Shown here piece by piece: positions 8,468 through 17,085 of a stretch of 64,000 nt of DNA. A model generated the notes under the pieces. That model made no database searches. It saw only the letters and a program-made list of their open reading frames with translations, and was not told where the DNA came from. The stretch is from positions 1 to 64,000 of the forward strand of contig CAMAUV010000025.1 in NCBI GenBank assembly GCA_945861415.1, read 5' to 3'. Positions within the stretch are counted from its first letter, which is position 1, and each line of letters begins with the position of its first letter. A program made the position numbers and the translations under genes. This DNA comes from Akkermansia muciniphila (GTDB lineage Bacteria; Verrucomicrobiota; Verrucomicrobiia; Verrucomicrobiales; V1-33).

Positions 8468-8718
8468 GCGACAAGTCACGATTTCGCCTCATTTTCTTGC
8501 GTGACCGTCTGCGGAGCCCACTTTAGCCGGAAGGTAAGCCTCCTCTTCCACGGATTAGGCCGCCTAGGCCCCATGAGACCTGCGGTATCCCTCGCCTCTT
8601 TAGCCCGGGCGCTGATGGTTCTGCCGATCCTCGACCGAAAGGGGCATGGCGTGAAGACATCGCTGTGCCAGTTTCCCCTTTCCACCGGCGTCCCCTTCCG
8701 CGATTGGGGGTTAGTATC

Positions 8719-9213
8719 ATGTTCTGCGACGTCTGTAAACAAAAGAAGGCCAGCGTGTTTCTAACCCAGATCAACAAGGGTGAGATGCACAAGGTAAACC
8801 TGTGCGAAGGCTGCTCCAAGGAGAAAGGCGTGACCGATCCGCTCGGCTTTGGGCTTGCCGAAGCGCTGCAAACGTTCTCCCACGGAGAAAAGATCGCGAG
8901 TCAACCGCAGGAGCGTGCGTGTCCGGCCTGCGGCATGCCTCAGGCCACATTTCGGAAGAGCGGGCGCTTTGGCTGTCCCCGCTGTTACGTCACCTTTGCC
9001 GACGGTCTGGACAGTCTGCTAAAGGCCATGCACAAGGACACGCGTCACATTGGCAAGGTGCCCGCGACTGCTGTCGCCGCCGCACCTGACTATACGGTCA
9101 AGCTGGAGGAGTTGCGCAAGGCTCAGGAGCAGGCCGTGGCTGATGAGAAATTCGAGGAGGCCGCGCGCCTCCGTGACGAAATTCGTCAGATCTCAGAGAA
9201 AGTGAACGAGTAA
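8719..9213 (+). CDS. mcsA: McsA-like zinc-binding activator of the protein arginine kinase
   Basis: A 164-residue protein with two zinc-binding parts: MFCDVCKQKKA (Cys3, Cys6) with NLCEGCSKE (Cys29, Cys32), then CPACG and GCPRCY. A C-terminal UVR (UvrB/UvrC) coiled motif covers about residues 128-163 (KLEELRKAQEQAV, then FEEAARLRDEI). This order is that of McsA, which activates McsB. The ATG at 8719 was chosen because the first zinc motif begins immediately after it. It lies 14 bp upstream of mcsB. Unlike Firmicutes clusters, there is no ctsR or clpC in this window. Confidence 0.9.
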   Translation: MFCDVCKQKKASVFLTQINKGEMHKVNLCEGCSKEKGVTDPLGFGLAEALQTFSHGEKIASQPQERACPACGMPQATFRKSGRFGCPRCYVTFADGLDSLLKAMHKDTRHIGKVPATAVAAAPDYTVKLEELRKAQEQAVADEKFEEAARLRDEIRQISEKVNE

Positions 9214-9227
9214 ACCCGACGCACGCG

Positions 9228-10340
9228 ATGATGAAATTTGCCACCCTCTTGCGCAAGGCCCCCGAGTGGATGATCCACGACGGTCCTCACCGCGATATCG
9301 TGCTTACCAGCCGCATCCGGCTCGCGCGAAATCTCGACGGCTCCACCTTTCCCGGCTACGCCCGCAAAGATGACCGCGTGGCCCTCATGACTGCGCTGCA
9401 GCCCAAAATTGAGTCTCTGCCGGAGATGAAGGACTCGTTTTCGGAGGATCTCGGAAATCTCGACGCCATCCGTAAGCAGGCGCTGGTGGAGAAGCACCTC
9501 ATTTCCCGAGAACATGCTGCCAAGGCCGGCGGCAGTGCAGCCGTCATCAACCGGGAGCAGTCCCTCTCCATCATGATCAATGAGGAGGATCACCTGCGCA
9601 TGCAGAGCATTCGCAGCGGGCTAGATCTGCGGGCCGCCTTTGCCGCGCTGGACCGCGTGGACACGGAACTGGATGGGCTGGTGAACTATGCCTTTGACCA
9701 GCGTTACGGCTATCTCACCGCGTGCCCCACGAATCTAGGCACCGGCATGAGAGCGAGCGCCATGCTGCACCTGCCGGGGCTGGTCCTCAGCGACCAGGTG
9801 AATCAGGTCATTACTGCCGTGAACAAGATCGGTCTCGCCGTGCGCGGACTTTATGGCGAAGGCACGGAGGCCCTTGCCAATCTGTTTCAAATTTCCAATC
9901 AGCACACGCTGGGTGAGCGCGAGGGAGACATCATCGCGCGGCTGGAAAAAGTGATTGAGCAAGTCATCGGCCACGAGCAAAACGCGCGCAAAAAGCTGCT
10001 CGAAGACGCGCCGCATAAAGTGCTCGACCATGTGGGCCGGGCCTACGCGACGCTTTGTTTCGCTCACATTCTCGAAAGCAAGGAAGCTCTAACCCATCTC
10101 TCCATGCTGCGGATGGGGTGCGACCTTGGCATGTTCCCCGGCATGGAGGCAAAACTTATCGATACGCTGCTGGTGGAAATTCAGCCCGCGCATCTTCAGA
10201 TTGGAGCCCAGCGGAAACTAAATGCCGAGGAACGCGATATTCTCCGGGCTGAAGTCTTACGCCGCCGCCTCGCCGGATTCCCTGAGCCGAAGACGGATGT
10301 GGCGGCCGGACCTCCGCCGGAGGATCCGCCGCTTATTTGA
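9228..10340 (+). CDS. mcsB: Protein arginine kinase McsB
   Basis: A phosphagen-kinase-fold enzyme of 370 residues that phosphorylates arginines on proteins, which marks them for Clp proteases in Firmicutes. The nucleotide-binding block is TSRIRLARN (27-35). The active-site loop is CPTNLGTGMRAS, with its Cys at about 166. The C-terminal domain has RDILRA at about 336, matching the RDxxRA pArg-binding site that makes McsB allosteric. All key elements are present, so it should be active. It is translated right after mcsA. The last 8 bp overlap, on the opposite strand, the end of the transglutaminase-like gene. Confidence 0.93.
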   Translation: MMKFATLLRKAPEWMIHDGPHRDIVLTSRIRLARNLDGSTFPGYARKDDRVALMTALQPKIESLPEMKDSFSEDLGNLDAIRKQALVEKHLISREHAAKAGGSAAVINREQSLSIMINEEDHLRMQSIRSGLDLRAAFAALDRVDTELDGLVNYAFDQRYGYLTACPTNLGTGMRASAMLHLPGLVLSDQVNQVITAVNKIGLAVRGLYGEGTEALANLFQISNQHTLGEREGDIIARLEKVIEQVIGHEQNARKKLLEDAPHKVLDHVGRAYATLCFAHILESKEALTHLSMLRMGCDLGMFPGMEAKLIDTLLVEIQPAHLQIGAQRKLNAEERDILRAEVLRRRLAGFPEPKTDVAAGPPPEDPPLI

Positions 10341-11613
10341 TCCGGGACTTTTCCGGACGGGCCTTTGGCGGTTCCCGGGCGAGGGCGGAGTTTTGTTTTG
10401 CGCCAGCCGTTGCCGCCGGACTGTTCGCCGCAGTTTTGGCAGCGGCGGGCTTCGGGCGCGGAAGGCGAATCCATTTTTCCGCTGACCAGTAGTCTCCGTC
10501 AAAGGGCTCGTTCGGTTGGGCGCGGACATACAGCGCGTCGCGGTCAATCAGCGATGTGGGTTCGTAACCGTTGTCCGGGTTGATCACTGGCAGGAGATTC
10601 ATGTCAGGATGCCGGTCCGTGGACTCGAGGAGATAGTCGGTGCCATCCACGCGGGCAATGCACCAGGCATGGCCTCCGCCTTCCATGGCGCCCATGGCCA
10701 TGCGGGCGGAAATGCCACGTGTGAGCAGCCAATCCGTGAGCAGCAGGGACGAATCCTCGCAGTCTCCAGCCCCGCGGCGGAGGGTCTGCGGTGGCGTTTG
10801 CCAAAAATCTGCCAGCGCACTGCGGCCGGAATCCTCCACATAACGGCAGCGGCTCACTGTGACGCGCCAAAGGTAGAGCATCGTATCGAGCGGTGAAGTG
10901 CCTGCACTTACTTCCGGACAGACCGAAGGCAGCAGAAACGTGGTCACGTCATGGTATTTTCCATTAGTGTCCTGCGCGATGACGCGGCAGCGACGGCGGC
11001 ACGTCGGACAGTCCACCGCAAACCCGCAGCTGGATTTGGTGTAACTCAGAGCCACCTGCTTCCGGCAATGGGGACACTGACTCACGAAGGTATCCGCTGC
11101 GCTGTTGTTCAGCCCGCTGAGCGTCAGTTCCGGCAGCGCTTCGCCCGTCAGGACAAAGACCTCGTGCCTTCCATCCGGAGCCTTGCGCATCAGAAATGCC
11201 ATGCGGTTATCTGGCGCCTCTTCATCCGCCGACAGCAGATCGCAGAGCGACCGCATTAGCCCGCGCAGATCGGCCCCATCTGCGGCACTCAGCCGGGTAC
11301 TTTTGAAGCCGGACATTTCCACACTGGCATACTTCTCAAGCGTTGTGGCGGAGAGCTGGTGCCCATGCTCAGTCAGCCACTTATCGAGCGTGGCATCGTT
11401 ACTCAGCTCGCTTTGTCCGGCGCTATTGCGCGCCAATTTCAATTCCGCAGGAAAATCTCGGCGAAATGCCTCCGGACTATAGGAATCATGTGCCGGGCCC
11501 CCAGCTCCGCTTGCCTGCGCAGAAGTCGCGGCTCCCGGCTGCAGCTCAATATAGGCCAGCCCGGCCGCCGCAGCCAGCAAGCAGATCAGAGGAGGGAGAA
11601 GACGGGAAGCCAT
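10333..11613 (-). CDS. Membrane-anchored transglutaminase-like protein with a zinc-ribbon insert
   Basis: An N-terminal hydrophobic segment (about 5-21) anchors or exports this 426-residue protein. The transglutaminase/protease core has Cys285 in GAGDCEDSS, His315 in GGGHAWC and Asp333 in LESTDR, so the catalytic triad is complete. Before it lies a putative zinc ribbon: CPHC (180-183) and CPTC (202-205), with further cysteines between. That pairing is unusual. Such proteins usually act as cysteine proteases or protein-modifying enzymes in the envelope; the target here is unknown. The gene converges on mcsB with an 8-bp tail overlap. Confidence 0.72.
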   Translation of the reverse strand: MASRLLPPLICLLAAAAGLAYIELQPGAATSAQASGAGGPAHDSYSPEAFRRDFPAELKLARNSAGQSELSNDATLDKWLTEHGHQLSATTLEKYASVEMSGFKSTRLSAADGADLRGLMRSLCDLLSADEEAPDNRMAFLMRKAPDGRHEVFVLTGEALPELTLSGLNNSAADTFVSQCPHCRKQVALSYTKSSCGFAVDCPTCRRRCRVIAQDTNGKYHDVTTFLLPSVCPEVSAGTSPLDTMLYLWRVTVSRCRYVEDSGRSALADFWQTPPQTLRRGAGDCEDSSLLLTDWLLTRGISARMAMGAMEGGGHAWCIARVDGTDYLLESTDRHPDMNLLPVINPDNGYEPTSLIDRDALYVRAQPNEPFDGDYWSAEKWIRLPRPKPAAAKTAANSPAATAGAKQNSALAREPPKARPEKSRIK

Positions 11614-11652
11614 TATGGAAATTATGAACCATTTGGCAAAATAGGCAAGTCT

Positions 11653-11883
11653 TTACGACATGAAGCCGGACTTGCTCACCTGAGGAGGCTTTGTGCTGGC
11701 CGGCCGGAGATCGGGCACAATGATGCCGGTGGAAAGGTAGGCGCCGATGTCCTTTGAGTAGTAAAGCGGTGAGGCCACAGGGAGAGGATTTTGAGCGATG
11801 CCGCGCGCTCCCTCGTTGACCGCGCGCCGCAGTGCCGCTCTGCTCGGAATCCATCGTCCTTCCACGCCCGTGCCCGCCTTCAC
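11653..11883 (-). CDS. Small hypothetical protein, 76 aa
   Basis: The frame encodes a basic N-terminal half and a C-terminal half containing YYSKDIGAYLSTGIIVPDLR, whose composition looks like real protein rather than a shadow frame. It is divergent from the RlmM-like gene. If that gene uses its GTG at 11870 the overlap is only 14 bp, but it is larger with the ATG at 11798. No family recognised. It could be spurious. Confidence 0.4.
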   Translation of the reverse strand: MKAGTGVEGRWIPSRAALRRAVNEGARGIAQNPLPVASPLYYSKDIGAYLSTGIIVPDLRPASTKPPQVSKSGFMS

Positions 11884-12889
11884 CTCCGGCTATCTCTTTG
11901 CCATCACAAATCCCGGAGCGGAGCGGGTGCTCAAGCACGAGATCGCCGCGGCGGGACTGGAATGGCGGCCCGGGTTTCAGGCGCGCGGGTTTGTTACCTT
12001 CAAATCCCCTGCTGTAGAGGCACCCTTCGGCGCCCGGGACCTATTGCAGCCCGTGGCCTTTGCGCGACGTCTGTGCCTCTTCGCAGGTAAGGCGGATACG
12101 CTGGACGGTGCCCGTGCACTGCTGGCTACCGCCGGGCCGGCCGAACTGCCGCTGCACCACCTGCGCATGACGGAGGGCTGGCTCATGCCCGCGCCGGGAG
12201 AACCGCCGGCCGCGCTCACCGCCGGACAGATGGCGGCTACCGTGGTCGAATTTTCTCCGGCGGAATTCTGGGCGGGGCTGCACTGGCATGAACCGTTGCT
12301 CAGTCCATTCCCGGGGGGCTGCTCTGGAGTCACTCTGCCGGAGGATGCGCCCTCGCGCGCATGGCTCAAACTGGAAGAGGCGGCGCGCTTCTTTGGCCTC
12401 ACCTTCAGCGCCCGTGATGTCGTCGTTGAACTCGGCTGTGCTCCCGGCGGTGTGCTGCTGGCATTGCTCCGGCGAGGCGTTTCCGTCATCGGGGTTGATC
12501 CCGCCAAACTCGCTCCCATTGTTATGGAGCGGGCAGTAGCTGAAGTGCCGGCATCCGGCAAAGCGCCTCATCAGCCGTGGGCAGTGCACTGCCGCAAACC
12601 TGCCGCGCTGGTGAGTAAACGCGACCTCGCCGGGCATGCCACATGGTTCATGTCCGACATGAACCAGAGCCCCGCGGTGGCCATCAAAGAATGTGCGCGG
12701 TTCACTAAAATGTGCCCGTCCATCCGGTCCGCTCTCATTACCCTGAAGTTAACCGATCTCACCGAAGCCTCGGCGAAATCCGCATGGATCGACGCCATGC
12801 AGCGCATGGGATTCCAAACCGTGCGCCTGCAGCAGCTCTGCGTGCACCATCGCGAACTCGTGCTGCTGGGTTTGGGGCGGAGGGATTGA
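11870..12889 (+). CDS. RlmM-like 23S rRNA 2'-O-ribose methyltransferase
   Basis: The N-terminal ~150 residues resemble the RFLD/THUMP region of RlmM (YLFAITNPGAERVLKHEIAA). The C-terminal half is an FtsJ/RrmJ-type Rossmann methyltransferase, with SAM-binding VVELGCAPGGVLLALL, then VIGVDP, the catalytic-type Asp in FMSDMNQSP and Lys in TLKLTDL. RlmM methylates C2498 of 23S rRNA in E. coli. The same target is plausible but not proven, so no symbol is given. The GTG start at 11870 sits just before the first strand; an in-frame ATG at 11798 adds 24 Arg/Ser/Ala-rich residues that overlap the small divergent gene. Confidence 0.75.
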   Translation: MPAFTSGYLFAITNPGAERVLKHEIAAAGLEWRPGFQARGFVTFKSPAVEAPFGARDLLQPVAFARRLCLFAGKADTLDGARALLATAGPAELPLHHLRMTEGWLMPAPGEPPAALTAGQMAATVVEFSPAEFWAGLHWHEPLLSPFPGGCSGVTLPEDAPSRAWLKLEEAARFFGLTFSARDVVVELGCAPGGVLLALLRRGVSVIGVDPAKLAPIVMERAVAEVPASGKAPHQPWAVHCRKPAALVSKRDLAGHATWFMSDMNQSPAVAIKECARFTKMCPSIRSALITLKLTDLTEASAKSAWIDAMQRMGFQTVRLQQLCVHHRELVLLGLGRRD

Positions 12890-12901
12890 AATCCAGCGCG
12901 C

Positions 12902-14287
12902 TTACTTTCCGTCCACTGTCTCGGTCAGTTGGGATGGCGCGGCCGTGATGCCCGCAGTTTTTTTCGCCACGGCCTCTTTGATTTGGGTTACAATTTCCGG
13001 ATGCTCCGCTGCGCGGTTCCATTTTTCGCCGGGGTCTTCGCCCATGTGAAAGAGCAGGGGCGTTTCGTGGTTCTCAGCTTGGCCGGGGCCATAGCCCGGG
13101 CGGGTGATAAAATGCGCCTTCCACTGCCCCAGCCTTGCCGCGTGAAGCAGCGGTCCGCGATAGTAGAGAAATACTTCGCGCTCCACCCTGCCGCTGCCCT
13201 GCAGCAGTGGGGTGATGTCGATCCCGTCCAGCGGACGGTCCGGCAGAGTAGCGCCGGAGAGTTTCACGCAGGTGGTGAAGAGGTCCATAGTCGTCGCCAC
13301 TTCCCGCTGCACCGCTGGCTGAATATGACCGGGCCACCACGCGATGCCCGGCACCCTCATGCCGCCTTCCCACGTAGAGCCCTTGCCTTCGCGCAGCGGA
13401 CCTGCGCTGCCGCCGTGGTGATCGAAGATAAGCCAAGGGCCATTGTCGCTGCTGAAGAATACGAGCGTGTTTTTTTCGATGCCTTCCGCGCGAAGCGTGT
13501 CGAGCACTTGGCCCACGCTCCAGTCCAGTTCCTCCACCACGTCGCCATAAAATCCGGCGGGACTTTTGCCGCGGAATTTCTCCGAGGCGAACAGCGGCAC
13601 GTGCGGAAAATTGTGCGCGAAATAGAGGAAGAACGGCGCGCCCTTTTTCTCTTTGATGAACTTTACCGCCTCCTCTGCATACTGCCGCGTCAGTTGCCGC
13701 TGGTCGGGTTGGGACTCCACAATCTCCGTGCCGCGGATGATGGGGGTGTGCCAGTATCCCGGCTTTTCCGCGAAGAACTTAGGCCGGCCCTCCGGGGCAT
13801 CCGGTGCGGGTTGCATGTCATTGGAATAAGGCATGCCATAGTAGCTATCGAAGCCGTGGTGAGGCGGCAGGTGCTCCGGCAGATGACCAAGGTGCCACTT
13901 GCCTACCATGCTGGTCGCGTAGCCCCGGGATTTGAGCGCTTCCGCCAGCGTCACTTCCTCCTTGGGTAAACCGCCTTTGGCGTTACGCCGCAGCACGCGA
14001 AACTGCTGATGATACATGCCATTGCGCAACGGATACCGGCCGGTGAGCAGGGCTGCCCGGCTGGGTGTGCAGACCTCCGCCGCAGAGTAAAAGTTCGTAA
14101 ACCGCATCCCCTCCGCGGCCATGCGGTCCAAATGCGGCGTGCGCACAGCAGGATGTCCATAGCATCCAAGGTCACCCCAGCCGAGATCGTCCACATAGAT
14201 GATCACGATATTCGGCTTCTCCACGGCCATGAGCGCGGCGCAGAAAAACGGAAGGAACAGAAGGTGCAGCAATGATCTCACACACAA
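12902..14287 (-). CDS. Secreted sulfatase (arylsulfatase family)
   Basis: A 461-residue type I sulfatase. The signal peptide is residues 1-20, and IIYVDDLGWGDLGCYG supplies the Asp33-Asp34 metal ligands. CTPSR at 73-77 carries the cysteine that becomes formylglycine, followed by AALLTGRYP. MVGKWHLG and FFSSDNGPW are further conserved blocks. The N-acetylgalactosamine-6-sulfatase/arylsulfatase A branch is the nearest I can name. It is convergent with the RlmM-like gene (12 bp). Two other sulfatases are at 2122 and 17086, with the maturing enzyme presumably elsewhere. Confidence 0.9.
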   Translation of the reverse strand: MCVRSLLHLLFLPFFCAALMAVEKPNIVIIYVDDLGWGDLGCYGHPAVRTPHLDRMAAEGMRFTNFYSAAEVCTPSRAALLTGRYPLRNGMYHQQFRVLRRNAKGGLPKEEVTLAEALKSRGYATSMVGKWHLGHLPEHLPPHHGFDSYYGMPYSNDMQPAPDAPEGRPKFFAEKPGYWHTPIIRGTEIVESQPDQRQLTRQYAEEAVKFIKEKKGAPFFLYFAHNFPHVPLFASEKFRGKSPAGFYGDVVEELDWSVGQVLDTLRAEGIEKNTLVFFSSDNGPWLIFDHHGGSAGPLREGKGSTWEGGMRVPGIAWWPGHIQPAVQREVATTMDLFTTCVKLSGATLPDRPLDGIDITPLLQGSGRVEREVFLYYRGPLLHAARLGQWKAHFITRPGYGPGQAENHETPLLFHMGEDPGEKWNRAAEHPEIVTQIKEAVAKKTAGITAAPSQLTETVDGK

Positions 14288-14436
14288 CTCCTTTCTGGCG
14301 CCGCCCGGTATGGCAATGGCCCGTTAGGGGCATGTTTACGGTGAGGGTTTCTTTGGGCTGAAAGGAACGCAAGGAGGGGATGATCAGCCTGCTGACTTTG
14401 GCTCCATCACCCGCCGGAGGACTGCCTCTGCGGCAC

Positions 14437-14469
14437 AAAAAAGGAGCGCACCCGGTAAGGTGCGCTCCT
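14437..14469 (-). terminator. Rho-independent terminator of bamA
   Basis: On the minus strand an 11-bp perfect stem (AGGAGCGCACC/GGTGCGCTCCT) closes a six-base loop and runs into a six-T tract. It begins 31 bp past the bamA stop. Confidence 0.9.
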
Positions 14470-14499
14470 GAAGAGAAGCAAGGTGGACGGCAGCCGTGA

Positions 14500-16953
14500 C
14501 TACCAGCGGTGGTCCATGCTGAACTGCACGCGCCCGGAGTTGTCGTTGAAGGTGTCGCTCTCCAGCGGGATGGCGTAGTCGAGTTTGATAGGGCCAAAGA
14601 TAGGCAGCTTGAAGCGCAGACCGATACCCGCGTCGGAGTTGTATCCGCTGGAGCTGAAGTCATAGGCATCTTCATTCACGAAACCGCCATCTACAAAGGC
14701 TACTCCGCGCACTTGGCCGAAGATGGGGAAGCTGACTTCGGCTGTCATGTAGCCGGCGGTTTTGCCGCCAACAGGCTCACCCTCCGAAATACTGCCCGGC
14801 TGAGTGTCTTTCGGGCTGACGTCGCGGTATCTGAAGCCGCGCAGGTTTTGAGCACCGCCGAGAAACTTGCGTTCGAAGATGGGCACGTAATCACCATCTG
14901 TGCTGTCGACTACGGAGAGGCTGCTCTCGAGACTGAAGATCATGTTCCACGGCATCCTCCAGTGCTTCTGGGCGGAGAGAGAGATGGAGTAGGTGTCTAC
15001 TTCCCCGCCGACGACTCCACCGCTGTACATCAACTCTCCCGTGATCTTGTGGCCACGGGCAGGCAGACGGAGGTTGTCGCGATTATCAAAAACGACGGCG
15101 GCGCTGAGGCGGCTCTGGGCGTAGTTGCCTTCCTCGTCTAGGAAGGGGATAGCGTTCTCCTCCACATCGTAGATTTCCACCTGCTGGAAGGTGTAGCTAA
15201 GACGCAGTTCGGTGCTGTCGCTAATGGGTTTCCGCATGTTGATGGTCGCCCCGGTGTCCCGCTGATCATAGAAGTCCGAGAGGTATAGCTTCTCTGTGTA
15301 GAACAGGTCACCGCCCAGAGAGAGCTGTTGGCCCATGAAGTAGGGCTCGGTGAGGCTCAGGAGAAAGTCCTTACGCCTGCTTCCAGCGCGAATGTTTATC
15401 TTAAAGCGCTGTCCGCCGCCGGTGAAGCGCGGCCAGTTGGTGATGTCGAAGTTCCGCTGTGTCAGTTCGATCATACCCACGAGGCTATCGATGGAACTGA
15501 AGCCCGCGCCGAACTGTAGTGAGCCCGTCTTCTGTTCCTTTACGGTGATGTCGAGGTCTTTGTATTCCGGTCCGAGGTCGGATGTGACCGGCATAAAGTC
15601 CACGCCGGTGTTGTCTTCGAAATATTCGAGGTTTTTGAGGCGCTGGATACTCTTGCGGATCTTGATGGCGTTCCAGTCGTCCCCGGGATCGATGGCCATT
15701 TCACGGCGCAGCACATCCTGACGGGTGTCTTCGTTGCCGATGATGTTGATTTTGCCGACTTTGAACTGCTGGCCTTCCTCAATGGCATAGGTGATGAAGA
15801 TCTGATTGTCTTTCTTGTCGATACGGGGTGTGACACGGGCCTCGGCGTATCCGTGCGCGCCGTAATATTCCTGGATGAGTTCCATATCGGACTTCATGTC
15901 CCCGAGGGAGAAGGTGCGGCCGGCTTCAAGGTTGAAAACAGGAAGGAGGGTGGCGGTATCGAAGGCACGGTTGCCGGTTATGCTGACGCCGCCGGTTTGA
16001 TACTGCTGACCTTCGACGATATTGAAAACAATGGTTACCTTTTTGCCGGAGGGTATGGAGTCCACTCCGGACACGTTAGCATCGAAATAGCCTGCGTTGC
16101 CGTAAATTTCACGGATGGCGTCCATGTCCTTTTCCACGGTTTCGCGGTCAAGGCGGCGCTTGAGATCCCACACCTTGATCCAGTTGCGGTCATCGCTCTT
16201 GATGGCGCTGCGCAGGCGGCGGGCGGAGAAAATGGTGTTCCCTTTGAACTGGACTCCGTCGATCACGCCGCGGCCTCCTTCGTCCACATTGATGATGATC
16301 GTGCTGAACCCGTTCGCCCCTTGCTCGGTCGTGTAGGTGACGATGGTGTCGGGGTAGCCCTCCTCCTTATACTTTTCGAGGATCTTCTCCTTCGCCTTGC
16401 CGAGTTTGGCGTCGTCCACCACCTCACCTGCACGGAACTCCACCTCTTCGCGGAGTTTCTTGCTATTGAAGACGGTGTTGCCGCGGAACTCGAGGTCGCC
16501 CATGGCTGGCCGTGCCTCGGCGTTGACGGTCACTTTGATGCCGTCGGCCACTGGCACGCGGTCGATGCTCGCAGAAATAAAATCTCCGGAGGCATAAAGG
16601 TCCTTCAGGTCATCGTCCTCTTTTTCCTGAGTCCATGTTTCGCCCTCTTTCAAGCGCATGCGAGAGCGGACCCGGGCTTCGTCCACGCGGGCAGTTCCGG
16701 TAAAGCGCACTTCGACGTCCTTCACTTTTATGCCTGCAGCGCTGACGTCAGGACGGAGCACCGAGCCGGCATTAGTCGGCAGTCCGGGTTCCAAGGCCGG
16801 AGCGGAGCCCGGCGGCAGCAGAGCCTCGACCGGAGCCTGAGCGACCGCTAAGGTCACGGCGGCAATTACTCCGGCGAAGGAGACGAGTTGTAAACAAATC
16901 CCCGCCCGGCGATTCGGGAGGCCATCGGTGCGGCGCGTTTCACACTTTTTCAT
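14500..16953 (-). CDS. bamA: Outer membrane protein assembly factor BamA (Omp85)
   Basis: An 817-residue Omp85 protein. After a signal sequence (VSFAGVIAAVTLAVAQA) come about five POTRA domains (roughly 50-420). Repeated features include VRFTGTARVDEARVR, FRGNTVFNSKKL and ITGNRAFDTATLLP. The C-terminal half is the outer membrane beta-barrel, with FLGGAQNLRGFRYRDV (the L6 loop RGF signature) and a final strand ending MDHRW, where Trp replaces the usual Phe. BamA folds and inserts barrel proteins, confirming a two-membrane cell envelope. The start at 16953 was preferred over 16974 because MKK opens the signal peptide. A strong terminator follows. Confidence 0.93.
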   Translation of the reverse strand: MKKCETRRTDGLPNRRAGICLQLVSFAGVIAAVTLAVAQAPVEALLPPGSAPALEPGLPTNAGSVLRPDVSAAGIKVKDVEVRFTGTARVDEARVRSRMRLKEGETWTQEKEDDDLKDLYASGDFISASIDRVPVADGIKVTVNAEARPAMGDLEFRGNTVFNSKKLREEVEFRAGEVVDDAKLGKAKEKILEKYKEEGYPDTIVTYTTEQGANGFSTIIINVDEGGRGVIDGVQFKGNTIFSARRLRSAIKSDDRNWIKVWDLKRRLDRETVEKDMDAIREIYGNAGYFDANVSGVDSIPSGKKVTIVFNIVEGQQYQTGGVSITGNRAFDTATLLPVFNLEAGRTFSLGDMKSDMELIQEYYGAHGYAEARVTPRIDKKDNQIFITYAIEEGQQFKVGKINIIGNEDTRQDVLRREMAIDPGDDWNAIKIRKSIQRLKNLEYFEDNTGVDFMPVTSDLGPEYKDLDITVKEQKTGSLQFGAGFSSIDSLVGMIELTQRNFDITNWPRFTGGGQRFKINIRAGSRRKDFLLSLTEPYFMGQQLSLGGDLFYTEKLYLSDFYDQRDTGATINMRKPISDSTELRLSYTFQQVEIYDVEENAIPFLDEEGNYAQSRLSAAVVFDNRDNLRLPARGHKITGELMYSGGVVGGEVDTYSISLSAQKHWRMPWNMIFSLESSLSVVDSTDGDYVPIFERKFLGGAQNLRGFRYRDVSPKDTQPGSISEGEPVGGKTAGYMTAEVSFPIFGQVRGVAFVDGGFVNEDAYDFSSSGYNSDAGIGLRFKLPIFGPIKLDYAIPLESDTFNDNSGRVQFSMDHRW

Positions 16954-17085
16954 CGTAGAGAATATCAAAATCAATCAACCTTGAGAGTTAAGGAAAAGGA
17001 AATGCATGGCCCCCGCTCTATAACTGGGAACACTGGTTGGTGGGGTAACCTCCCGGACTCGAAAGCGCAAGACTTATGTTATCCG

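Noticed and set aside
12929-13969. Plus-strand frame of 346 codons over the second sulfatase
   Set aside because: The minus strand carries the complete sulfatase with CTPSR; the plus frame is His/Arg/Ala-rich shadow.
15853-16851. Plus-strand frame of 332 codons inside bamA
   Set aside because: It is opposite the POTRA domains of bamA and shows no domain or start signal.
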